A stretch of 64,000 nt of DNA. It comes from Eublepharis macularius. Lineage: Eukaryota > Chordata > Lepidosauria > Squamata > Eublepharidae. The notes under the pieces were generated by a model. That model searched no databases, had not been told where the DNA came from, and saw only the letters and a program-made list of their open reading frames with translations. The stretch is taken from positions 10,436,001-10,500,000 of the forward strand of contig NC_072801.1 in assembly GCF_028583425.1 (NCBI RefSeq). The letters run 5' to 3'. This document shows positions 10,627-22,700 of the stretch, one piece after another (the stretch's first letter is position 1; each line of letters begins with the position of its first letter). Both the position numbers and the translations under genes were made by a program.

Positions 10627-10798
10627 TCAACAGCCATGGGCTCTGTAAGGGGAGACCACTTCAAAGACATCAGCCCTGTGATAACGCCAGAGGGAAACGT
10701 GGTGATGAGCTTCAGTTTTGACAGCTACCAGTTGGAAGAAGAGGAGCTCCAGGCAAAAGGGTGTCAGACCAAAGGAGTCCTCACCTTCATGGAGCCAG
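10627..10798 (+). CDS. SLC29A4: SLC29A4 exon 2 (first coding exon), residues 1-54
   Basis: The acceptor is TTTGCTTTTAAG at 10626 (an alternative is CAACAG at 10633). The ATG at 10636 sits in CAGCCATGGG, a good Kozak context, and opens MGSVRGDHFKDISP, matching the MGSV start of mammalian ENT4. This is the cytosolic N-terminus, with the conserved 'VVMSFSFDSYQLEE'. The exon must end at 10798, after one base of codon 55, to join exon 3 in frame; the donor there is CAG|GCAAGT, a GC rather than GT donor. Confidence 0.9.
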
Positions 10799-13700
10799 GC
10801 AAGTAGCCATGAGAGATCCAGAGGAGTTAGCCAAGTTAGTCTGTAGTTGCAAAATAGTAGAGTCCAGTAGTGCCTTTAAGACTAAAACAACTTTACTGTA
10901 GCATAAGCTTTCGAGAACCACAGCTCTCTTCGTCAGATGCATCGTCAGCCTTCGAGAACCACAGTTCTCTTTGTCAGATGCATCGTCAGCCTTCGAGAAC
11001 CACAGCTCTCTTCATCAGATGCATCGTCAGCTTTCGAGAACCACAGCTCTCTTCGTCAGATGCATCGTCAGCTTTCAAGAACCACAGCTCTCTTCATCAG
11101 ATGCATCGTCAGCTTTTGAGAATCACAGCTCTCTTCATCAGATGCATCGTCAGCTTTCAAGAGCCACAGCTCTCTTCATGAGATGCATCTGACGAGAGCT
11201 GTGGTTCTTGAAAGCTTATGCTACAGTAAAGTTGGTTAGTCTTAAAGGTGCTACTGGACTCTTTACTATAGAGAGGGAGTTAGCTTTAATGGTAGATACT
11301 AGAATTTCCAACTAGCATCGATTACTTACGCAAATACTTTTCTTTCCTTTGGAATGTTTTATGTCCTTATTTTCCACCGCAGCTTTGGATGATGGAATAA
11401 CATTCTGTTCTTCTATTCTGCTCGTTAATATTTGGTGCCTTTTGAAACTGCAGGCAAATTCCACCAACCCTCCCCCCTCAAAGCTAGGCCAGAGCGGTTG
11501 GTTGGTTTACTTGAATTGGAGCATATGAGTCTTGGGTGTAGGTGGCTAAGTCTACTGCCCTGTTGACCAGATAAGGAGAGAAGGTCAAACCCTGATACTG
11601 ATGCCTGGCCTGGCCAATCCACAGGTTTCATACTGCTTGCCAGTCTCAGGGGCTAATACTGCATTATTCCCTTATTTCTTTCTGTGAGTGAAGAAGGCTC
11701 CAAGGCTAGAACACACAATGACTTGGATAGCTCATTCAGAGCTAAACTACACTAGACGAATTACCAAGGGTCATTTCATAGAAAAAGAACTGCAGGAACT
11801 CATTAGCATAACTCATTAGCACATCTCATTAGCATTTGCCACACACACCCTGACATCACCGGAAGTGTGTCAGAAGGCAACACCCACCCCTCAGGCCCCT
11901 TTCCCCAAAAATCTCCAAGTATTTCCTGAAAATAAAGCAGAATGAACTCAAAGCAGCTTACCCTCCTCTGGAGAGCCAGCCCCAGCAGCCCTACTTGCAC
12001 GGACGCACACTCACTCACGAGTCATGAATGAAAATAAAGCAGCAGAATGAATTGAAGCAGCTTACCCTCCTTTGGAGATCCCGGCCCAGCAGCCCAACTT
12101 GCACTCACTCACTCACTCTCTCTCTCACGACGAGTCACGGATGAAAATAAAGCAGCAGAATGAATTGAAGCAGCTTACCCTCCTTTGGAGATCCCGGCCC
12201 AGCAGCCCAACTTGCACTCACTCACTCACTCACTCACTCACTCTCTCACGACGAGTCACGGATGAAAATAAAGCAGCAGAATGAATTGAAGCAGCTTACC
12301 CTCCTTTGGAGATCCCGGCCCAGCAGCCCAACTTGCACTCACTCACTCACTCACTCACTCACTCACTCTCTCTCTCACGACGAGTCACGGATGAAAATAA
12401 AGCAGCAGAATGAATTGAAGCAGCTTACCCTCCTTTGGAGATCCCGGCCCAGTTGCCCAGCTTGCACTCACTCACTCTCACTCTCACAAATAAAAATAAA
12501 GCAGCAGAATGAATTGAAGCAGCTTAGCTGTCTTTGGAGGGGAGGAAAAGGAATCGTGAGTGGGGCCAAAACCCATCTTTTCCAGCTCCACCGGAACACT
12601 GTTCCAGCGCGTTCCCCCTCCAAATGAGCCCTGTGAGTTACACAAGTGAAGGGAGACGCAGTGTTAGCCATGAAGCATAGTTTAAATTTCACCTCTCTCT
12701 ACAGAGCCGGCAAAGATTGCTCCTCAGAGGTTTTGTTAATTTCACCTCTACAGAGTTAGTCCTCAGAGGATTTGTTAATTTCCTCTTTGCCTCCCCAAAG
12801 ACTCTGTCAATTATTAACAAACTACGCTTCCCAGCTAACATTACATCTCCCTCCTGTAATTTGTCTCGTGTAGTTTAGCTCTCAGTGATAGATTTCAGCC
12901 TCACACTGTAAACTTCCAAGTTCAACTCTGGAGTCAGAGATGAACAGTTTGACATGCGTCAAATTTTATTTGCTAAAAAGCGGGTGGTTGTCACTAGTAC
13001 AAGAGAAAAGCATTGTTTTATATTTACCATGCAGGCCCATCTTCAAAATAATGTAGTACAATGTTTTATTTTAGATGATCCCTAATGCAACTCATTTTCA
13101 TTTTGGGGGAAACATGAGTTCCTAACACAGCTAGATATGCAGAATGACTGTGTAGTTCTCAAACAGCATAAGGCAAAGTGATTTTGAAACATAGAGAAGT
13201 TTAAGAAGCGGTTTGTGATATAAGATGGGGTGCATGTGTGTGTGTGTGTGCACATGTTGGCTGTTCAAATCTTTATCCCACTGGATTCATGTAAGCCGTT
13301 GGGTGTGCTTCAGCCAAACTGTAGAGGGATTGCTGGTTGTCTTTCTTGAAGACAGCCACAAAAATGGCAATTAATTCCTGTTCTGCCCGGAGCCGCTGCA
13401 GTGATTCTCGGAGTGCCTTCTGTTTTGTGCAAAACATCTCTCAGAATCCCCACGGTTTTGAATGGAGAAAAAAGAAAATCCACCACTATGCAGCCAGACA
13501 AAGAAAACAAGTGTACTATGTGGATATAAGAGTATATTCCGTTTCTATCCCACCCTTTTCCCAAGAAATCCCTCAAACCATGAAGGGCATTATTGCAGTT
13601 TATCCTTACAACCCTGTGAAGTAAATCAGTTCAAGTGAAAATGAATGGATAGAATCTGAACTTGAGTCTTCACCCAGCGTTCTGTCCACAATTCTGTGGA

Positions 13701-16700
13701 AGCAATTCTGTGGAAGCAATTCTGTGGAAGCAGCCAAACTGTACCCAAGATCCAAACATGCAATCCTGTGCATGTTTAGTCAGAAGTAAAAACCACTGCG
13801 TTCAACGCTAAGTAAGCGGGCAAAGGATTCTGCATGTCGTGTTAGTTTTCCTTATACCTTTCATAGCTTTTCACATGGAGCAGAGTGTTCTGACCTGTAG
13901 CTGTCACACCAATGGAACCCCTGGAGGGTTTTTCCTCTAAATGAGTTGTCTGCCTGGTTTAACTGGTTTGTACGTCACAGCCATTTTAACACTGGCCCTT
14001 CCCAATTAAACTAGCTTCTTTCACAACATGATCCATGTACCACCTATTATTACTGGCCCCTAGGGATCCCATTCCCCTTGTGGGGGCAGGGTACCGCCCT
14101 CTTTCACCCTCTACCCCCCCCACTCACCTGGCCGCTGGGGGAGAAAGGCATGGAAAGGGGCCTCCTGAGATGGCGCAACAACATCACTCCTGGGAGCTGG
14201 GCTTTTTTTCAGCTGGAACGTGGTGGAACGGAGTTACGGCACCTCTTGAAAAGGGTCACATGGCCGGTGGCCCCGCCCCCTGATCTCCAGGCAGAGGGGA
14301 GTTGAGATTGCCCTCCGCGCCATGAGGCGCGGAGGGCAGTCTAAACTCCCCTCTGTCTGGAGATCAGGGGGTGGAGCCACCGGCCATGTGACCTTTTTCA
14401 CCGAGGGCAATTTAAACTTTTAAAAACTCCCCCCTTGTTCCAGCTGACCCAAAGTGTGCGGTCCTGAGTTCCACCACCTCTTTTCCCAGAAAAAAAGCCC
14501 TGCCCGGGAGTGATGTCATTGTGGCACCTGCTTTGAAGCCCATTGCAAAGTGTGTGCTTGCTCAGGTGCAGCGGGGCTGCGAGCGCCCCTGGATCGTGCT
14601 AGGGCCACCAGAAAGATACACACCAGGTCTCCAGCCTCCCCCCTGGATGGTAAGGGAGCCTGGCAACCCTTCTGGTCCCTCCAACTCCGTATTGTTCTTC
14701 TCATTAGTTGCCACACTCACAAGAGCACATAGGAAGCTGCGTTACACTGAATCAGAGCAGCAGTCCATTGAGGTCGGTCTTGTCTATTCAGACTGGCCGC
14801 AGTCTTTGTCTGTTCAGACTTCGCATCACCAACTGCGTTGCAATTTTAACTGGAGATGCCTGGCATTGAACCTGGGACCTTCTGTGCGCCAAGCCTGTGC
14901 TCTTCCACTGAGCCACAGCTGGTTCGGGCTGCTTATACCCATCCTGTCTTGTGCTGTGGTATTTAACAGTACCCAGGTGTCTTTGCAGTCTGAAGACCAT
15001 GCCGGTTTTCTCTTCCCCTTTGCCAGTGTGCCCAGAGTTTCAATTGATTCAAAAAAGGCCTTTGGAGAAGGTCAAAAGATTCCCCAGAGGACTCAAAAGA
15101 AATTCATGCAGTCTTGACTAGGCTTACCTTTTATGTATTCATTTATTTATTGAAATGATTGCTGTCCCATGTTTCCAAACATACTGTTCACAAAAGGATG
15201 CTCACAAAAGTACAGACCGTGCCAGGAACAATTTCATTAAACTTGTAAAGAACAAAAAGTGGTTATCGATAAAATTTATGATAATGCTAAGAACATAAGA
15301 CAGCAGAGAGCGTGACTTTTTTTTACAATCAGGAAAGGCATTGGAAAATAAAATAATTTGGTTCCCATGCCTAGAAGAATGCAGCATAGCAATAGGTGCA
15401 CCTCTTTAAAAACGGTGTTCCAAAACTGCGATGCAGCACCTGGGAAGTAATTGGATTGCCAGGTGCAATTGGGAGATTCCTGGCGGTTTGGGGGTGGAGC
15501 CTTTGGAACGCAGAGTTTGGGGAAGGAGCTCAGTTGGGGGCGTGGTGCCATAGAGTCCATCCTACGGAGCTGCTGTTTCCTCCAGGAGGAGCTACACCAC
15601 ACTGGCTCGTAACCAGGGCTTTTTTTCAGGGGCAACATGGGGGAACGGAGTTCCGGAACCTCTTGAAAATGGTCACATGGCTGGTGGCCCCGCCCCTGAT
15701 CTCCAGACAGAGGGAAGTTGAGATTGCCCTCCGTGCCGCTGAGCGGGGCCACCAGCCATGTGACCATTTTCTCCGAGGGCAGCCCACTGAGTTCCACCAC
15801 CTCTTTTCCCTGAAAAAAGCCCTGCTCGTAACATTTTACCCCCAATGGAGGTTTTTATACCTCTGCTCAATTTTATTTTTCTGCAGAAGTGGGAGTTCCT
15901 CTGATGTCCAGAATCTTACATTGTAGCCAAGGCTCACCTGGAACAGAGATAAACTAGCTGACCCTGAAAGATGGTGGCTCCGTTGACTGACTTCCACCAT
16001 TAAAAGACATGATCTTATATTTGCCGAGCTCCTGTTAGAACTATCTCCTGTACTTCTGCCCCTTAATCTCTCTACATATTTGTTGTCCTTCCTTTGTTCC
16101 ATACTGCGGTGTTTGGCAACACAGTACAGCAAAGATCTGGTGTTTGAACACCCTCCTGGGTATCCATTGAAAGGTTGCAATTCGCTGAATGGAATTTAAT
16201 CAGATCGGTATTTATTGTGCAGTGAACATCGACCCTAGAGGCGCTACCCACCCTGCAAAAACCTGCCGTTTTCAGACATTAATGCCAGCATTTTAAAAAT
16301 TAAAGATGAAAGTAGTGTTTAAATCCCTTGTTTTCAAGCTGGAAAGACAAACCGGAAGCTCGCTGTTTGCCATTGCAGAAATGGCAGTTCTCCGCCTTTG
16401 CGTGGCCCGCCGTGCTTGCCCGTTTCTCACCGAGGCTGCAATTCTCTGCACACTTTCTTGGGAGTAAGCCCAATCAAGCTCAGTGGGAGCTGCTGACGAG
16501 TCAGTGTTTGTTTTATGTGTGAAATATTTATATCTTACATGCTGAATGAAAATATTTCTGATGCGGCATACAATAACATCCGTTAAAAATAACAAAAGGC
16601 TAGATACAAGAACCAGCAGCCTAACAATCCGTGAAACATTGATATAATATTCTACCAATGCAGCAAGGAAAGGGGAGAGGCTGGTTCGAATAAATAAAAG

Positions 16701-19700
16701 CAGCAGCTCTGTGATCTAAAACCTCTAAAAAAATAGTTGGAAAACCAGCCATGAGAAAACGGGGCAGTGCTAGTAGCTGAATGAATGGTTTTGGAAAATA
16801 AAAACGTTTTCAGCGGATGCCAGAAAGACTGCAGGTTCAGCACCAGATGAATTGCTATGGGGAAGGAGTTCTGGAGTCTAGGTGCACAGCAGAAAAAGAC
16901 CCTGCCCCTCATTCTCATTCTACTTGGGGAGGTGGTGTGGCCCAGTGGTAGAGCATCTAATCGAGGTCCCAGGTTCAATTCTCACCATGTCCAGTTAAAA
17001 ATGATCAGATGGTAGGTGTCGTAAAAGATCTTTGCCTGAGATCTTGGAGAACTGCTGGACTGATGGTCTGATTCCATAAATGGCAGCTTGTTCACATGCT
17101 TCTGAAAGTCAGGCTACACCAAGAAAATGGGTCTCAACAGTCAGTTCGGTTCCTGTGACCTATGATGAATCAATAATATTTGATGCTGGTTTGAATGGTT
17201 TTCAAGATGTGATTTTATTATATATGTTTTTAATTTGTTAGCTGGCTTGACATAATGAGATTATAAATTTTGGAAATGTTGTAAAGATTTTGTAAAGATA
17301 AGAGAGGAGGAAGTCATTTAGACTCCAGATGGTCTGAGATGGCTTACAGAGTTAATAATCAACAGTGTGAATTGTGCCCTGAAGCAAATTAGCTACCATT
17401 GTAGATCTTTTTAACCTGGTAAGGTGTGATCCTTATAATTTCCCCAGTGTGCAATTCTGCTGCCACATGAAGCTTCCAGACAGTGTTCAAGGGCAGTCTC
17501 TCATACAGCTCATTGCAGTAGTCTAAGCTAGATGTAATACCAGTTTTGTCTGTTTAATTTGATGTTTTTAAACGGATGTGAACTGCTCTAATCTGCTTGT
17601 AGGGAGAGTGGACTATAAATTTAATTTAAAAAATAATAATAATATAGGATAAGTTTGCACAGCTCTTGCTAGAGGAGCTGAGCAAATCCTCCACCCTTCC
17701 TTGGATGTTCCTAGAATTACATCACCTGGGCTTTGATGGGCAATTTAGAATTGCTGATAATTGGCGCGCTCCCAAGGGTCTCAAGGTCATCTGGAGCACG
17801 TGGGATGCTAAAATGGTTGCTCGGAGTATTCACTCATGCAAAGTGGAACTACGTGTTAACATAGGACTGCAGCCCTGTCTCAAGTCCTTTTTTTTCTGTG
17901 TGCCATAAAACTTGGCAGATTCCTTATCACCATGTGCTTTTCTTCACCTCTGTGCATGGCAAACCGGTCATGTGTATTCACTGCGCTTAGGCAGATACTA
18001 GTGATGAATTTGGGAAAGACTACATAATAGCAATAGCTCAAGCCATTTGCTCCTTCATGAACACCACTGTCCTTGTGAGAGCCAATTTGGTGTAGTGGAT
18101 AAGAGCACGAGACTCTAATCTGGAGAACCGGGTTTGATTCCCCACTCTTCCACTTGAAGCCAGCTGGGTGACCTTGGGTCAGTCACAGCTCTTTCAGAGC
18201 TCTCTCAGCACCACCCACCTCACAGGGTGATTATTGTTGTGGAGATAATAATGACATAGTTGATAAACTGCTCTGAGTGGGCGTTAAGTTGTCCTGTAGG
18301 GCAGCATATAAATCTAATGTTGTTGTTGTTATTGTCAGTCAGTGCCTGAAGTCCTTCCCAAACCCCAGTCCAACCTTGATTATAACCGTTCTCTCTTTGT
18401 TTTCTTCCCTTCCCTTTTGGGGTACAGCCTGTGAAGACCCCGAACCTCAGGATCGTTACCATGGTATTTATTTTGCTATGCTACTCGCCGGAGTTGGATT
18501 CCTCTTGCCCTATAACAGCTTTATTACAGATGTGGACTATCTTCATCATAAGTACCCAGGTATAATATCTTAATACTTAAAAAAAAAAAACCCTGCGGTG
18601 TGAAATTGGGTTTCTTTGCTGGACTTCCTTGGTTCTGCCTCTCTCTGTTCCTGTAACTTTGCTGAAACTAAAGCCGTCAAAGCCAGGCAAAAAATCTTAA
18701 TGCTTGCACTCTTTAATTTTTAAAAGGAAGTGTTATAAAATCACTGTATTGAAGCCGAAGTTATATATAATTAGATTCAGTTCTCAAAATTCCTATGTAT
18801 TTGTCTCATTCTTCTGTGTTCTTTTGCAGGGACTTCTATTGTATTTGATATGAGCCTTACCTACATCCTCGTGGCCTTGGTAGCTGTCATCCTCAACAAT
18901 GCCCTAGTGGAGATGCTGAGTCTCCACACTAGGATCTCTGTAGGTAAGTCTAAGACCCCAGTGCCGTTTTCTACCCCAGGCTAAACAGAGAAACCGTGGC
19001 TGTTTTTTTCAGATTTTCCCTGTCCCAAATAATGTGTGATGTTTAAAGGAGGGCGAGAGGAGGGGATGGAGATTTTTTTCTGAAGCACAAAAAAGCCTCC
19101 GCATGCATTGATATGGTAGGATAATCGTGCGAAAAACCTGCATCAAAAATAAACACGGACCAAAACCAGTCTCACAAAAACCGCTTAAAAAACGGAACCA
19201 TCCTGACCCGCTCGCGCATGACGTGTGTAATGAGTACCGTTGGGTATGGCCTCCCATTAAGGACGTGTGGAAGCAGCCCATCTTCCAAAGTAAATCATAG
19301 AGAACCAAAGACGTTTCAGAAAGAAGTGAAAGACGACGCTGACTGGAGAATGGTGGCGGGAGGTTGCGTCTTTCCCATGATCCCAGTTGTGGAGTGGGAT
19401 GTGCATATCAGAAAATGTAGCTTCCAGGCTGGGTTGTTCCATAGCATCTGACATCCCTGGAATCCTCTTCCTAGAATAATTCCTTGAAATTATTCTTTGC
19501 TTGCAACTTCTCACTCTGAGGAGGAGAGCAACCTAACTGATCGGATTTCGGTGACAGACCGTTGTCCAGCGTCCTCACTCAGTTGGAGGAGGTTACCCCT
19601 CCTTCAGCCCAAGACCTCCACCACTCACGCAAGCTAGTCTAAGTACTCCTGAGGGCAGTGGGGGAGGAAATGTAGACCTGAGCTAAAAAGCCATCAAATA

Positions 19701-22700
19701 AAACTCTCCAAAGAGAAAAGAAACTATGCAACAATAAGAATAGGGGTGAGATAGAAAGAAGGAGAGAGAATAAAAGAGTTTATAAAGGGCATCAGCAAAA
19801 AATGGGAACTTGTCATGGAAGAATTTCTTGCAAGTATTGCCTACTGTCTGGTAGCAGAAAGAGAGAGAAGAGATCTGACAATGAGGATGCTGTCCTTCGC
19901 TCCATCTGCCTACATCAAGCCTAACGCATTCCATTCTCTTCTGCTCTTGTTTGTTGCAGGGTATCTGTTTGCTTTGGGGCCCCTTCTCTTTGTTAGCCTC
20001 TGCGACGTCTGGCTGGAACTTTTCACCCAGCAGCAAGCCTACGCCATCAACCTCATAGCAGTGGGCGTGGTGGCCTTTGGCTGCACAGGTATGTGTGGGA
20101 AAGGGTTGAAAGTGGCTCTTAGATGTAGATGTTCTCTGGATCGGTGGTAGAGCTCATGCATTGCATGTGGAAGGCCTGTGTTCAATCCCTGCCATCTCTG
20201 GTTCAGAGAGCCTGAGGTGCTGAAGCACATTTCTCTGCTTGAGACTGTGGAGAACTGCTGCTGTTCAGAGCTTGGTGGGCCAGCTGGCTAACTCGGTGTG
20301 AGGCTGTCTCATCTGTACTCTGGAGGGCAATTTGTGTCCTGCCTGGTGCAAGAATGGTACAGCACATTGACAATTGCCAACATCTGAATGGTTTGCATTT
20401 AGGGACTTCCCTCTGGGCATCCAACTTGCAGCATATTTTATGTCATTTATAGTCTACCTTTCCAACGGAGACTCAAGGCAGATTCCACAGTATGAGATTA
20501 GTACAGTCAATTTCCATAATGCCATAGGGTAAATAAACACAATTTTACAAAGACATAGCATTAGTAAGAATCCAGTACAGAGTTGAAGAAATGCTGAAAC
20601 AGAACATAAGCAATTCTAGGGCTGACACTGGACCATATGAAGCACAAGTAGGAGCACATATTTAAGACAACAGGCAATATGTAAGGCAACATAGTGGTGA
20701 AGTCTGCGGTCCTTAACTCATTAGCGAAGCATCTGAGAGCCTCTCCCTACAATACAAAAGCCTTTTTGAATAATTCGGTTTTGCATCATTTGCAGAAAGC
20801 TAGGAGAGTGGGGGCTCTCCTGACCTCCTCAGGCAGGCCGTTCCACAGGGTAGGGGCCACCACAGAAAAAGCCCATGTACAGGTTGCTGTTGGTTTCACC
20901 CGTGTGCAGACTGGCACCTGCAGGAGACCCTGTTCAGATGAGCGAAGCTGCCATGGAGGAACATAGGGAGGGAGGCGGTCCGGTAGGGATGCCGGGTCAA
21001 GGCCGTGAAGAGCTTTGTCTGTGATAACCAATACCTTGAACTGAGCATGGCAGCTGATAGGTAGCCAATGGAGTGACTGCAGAATGGGGGTGATGTTCAT
21101 GCTCCTGCTCGCTCCTGATAGCAGTTGAGCAACAGCGTTTTGCACCAATTGGAGTCTCCTCCAGGTAAACAGGTTTGCAGGTAAACAATGTACCACATAT
21201 CAAGGGAACAGCTTCCATATTTTCTGAATACTGAATTCTTTATATTGCGTCAGGCCACCTAGCCTAGTATTACATTCCTCAGCTCTACTGGAAAACCCTG
21301 CCCTAGCAATGTGCCTGCCTTGGAGCTGTGAGCCCCTTCCCCTTCATGGGGAGGGGCTGGGCTCAGTGGCACTGCTTGGCATCTTCAGTTAAAAGGACAG
21401 GCAGTCGTTGATACGAAAGACTTCTTCCTGAGACCCTGGGAAGCTGCTGCCAGTGTGAGTAGACAATACTGCCCTTGATGGACCAAGGGCCCGATTCCGT
21501 ATGCGTGTTCATGCGGCCTCATGAGTTTGCTTCTTGGTCATGGAGCGATAACTGCTGTCTGCATTCTCTCTTGTCTGTGTCTCCCTCTTTAAGTGCAGCA
21601 ATCCAGTTTCTATGGCTACACCGGGATGTTGCCCAAGCGCTACACCCAGGGGGTGATGACGGGGGAAAGTGAGTATTCTTCCTAAACTTGTCTGTTCGAG
21701 CGCTCGCTGGCACAGTCACTCGAGGGGATGCTCAAGTGGGGTTCCCGCACTGTGTGCAGTCACAGTTTGAACACTGAATATGCTTGAGATATGTACGGCT
21801 GGGCAAACTGTGCAGAACATCATAGGTGTGTGCAGGGTTTTTTTTCAGGGGGAACGCGGTGGAACAGAGTTCCGGAACCTCTTGAAAATGGTCACATGGC
21901 TGGTGGCCCCGCCCCCTGATCTCTAGACAGAGGAGAGTTGAGATTGCCCTCCACGCCGCTGAGTGGCACGGAGGGCCATCTAAACTCCCCTCTGTCTGGA
22001 GATCGGGGGGCGGGGCCACCAGCCATGTGACCATTTTCTCCAAGGGCAACCCACTGAGTTCCACCACCTCTTTTCCCAGAAAAAAAGCCCTGTGTGTGTG
22101 TGTGTGTGTGTGTGTTATGTGTTGTCAAGTCGCCTCCGACCTATGGTGAGTCATCCCTATCAATGAAGACCTCCAAAATGTCCTATCATTAATAGACATG
22201 CTCACATCTTGCAAACTGGAGGATGTGGCCTCTTTGATTGAGTCCAGCCATCTCACTTTGGGTCTTCCTCTTTTCCTACTGCCTTCCTCTTTCCGAAGCA
22301 TTATTGACTTTTCCAGAAACTCTTGTCTTTTCATGATATGACCAAAGTAGGATAGCCTCAGTTTTGTCATTTTAGCTTCTAGGGAGAATTCAGGCTTGAT
22401 TTGATCTAGTACCCACTTATTTGTCTTTCTGGCTGTCCATGGTATCCGCAGAACTCTCCTCCAGTACCACATTCAAATGAATCAATTTTCTTCCTGTCAG
22501 CTTTCTTCACCATCCAACTTTCACATCCATACATAGTAATGAGGAATACCATAGTTTGGAATATCTTGATCTTGGTTCCCAGAGAGACATCTTTATCTTT
22601 AAGAATCATGACACCTGTTCAACTCAACAAATCTTAGCCCAGCCATGGTTCCACAAACCAGGAAGTGCTCTCAAGTTTACAGATAAATCTAAAACAGGTA

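Larger units (their letters stand above)
11738..12882. mobile_element. Outer MITE-like element with AGAGCTAAACTACAC termini
   Basis: The left end AGAGCTAAACTACACTAGAC reappears in reverse complement at the right end (GTCTCGTGTAGTTTAGCTCT) at 12863-12882. The inverted repeat extends about 26 bp, to GAATTAC / GTAATTT. A second element (11765-12633) is inserted near its left end. No clear target duplication is visible, so the superfamily is open. Confidence 0.6.
10799..18427 (+). other. SLC29A4: Intron 2 of SLC29A4
   Basis: This is a 7.6-kb GC-AG intron. It holds the expanded foldback repeat, the nested MITE pair, two hAT MITE copies, several SINEs and L2-like fragments listed separately. The stretches 11266-11737, 12883-14034, 15833-16559 and 17541-18075 show nothing recognisable. 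A short block of three 14-bp copies (CAATTCTGTGGAAG) lies near 13690-13735. The acceptor is TTTTGGGGTACAG at 18427. Confidence 0.75.

Noticed and set aside
10937-11190. Possible CRISPR-like array
   Set aside because: The 41-bp units are contiguous, with no unique spacers, and lie in a vertebrate intron inside a foldback element.
10870-11192. Three overlapping open frames with repeated 'ENHSSLHQMHRQ'-like peptides
   Set aside because: They are by-products of the 41-bp tandem repeat, which is open in all three frames. No start context or splice relation supports coding.
13337-13624. 95-codon open frame in intron 2
   Set aside because: Its second half overlaps SINE-tail-like sequence and it has no motif.
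16924-17000. tRNA gene
   Set aside because: The A and B boxes are present but no acceptor stem or proper cloverleaf closes, and the same sequence recurs as a SINE with a shared body.
19815-20150. Extended open frame running through exon 5 as a separate gene
   Set aside because: It is intron sequence read through into SLC29A4 exon 5; the acceptor and donor there are clear.
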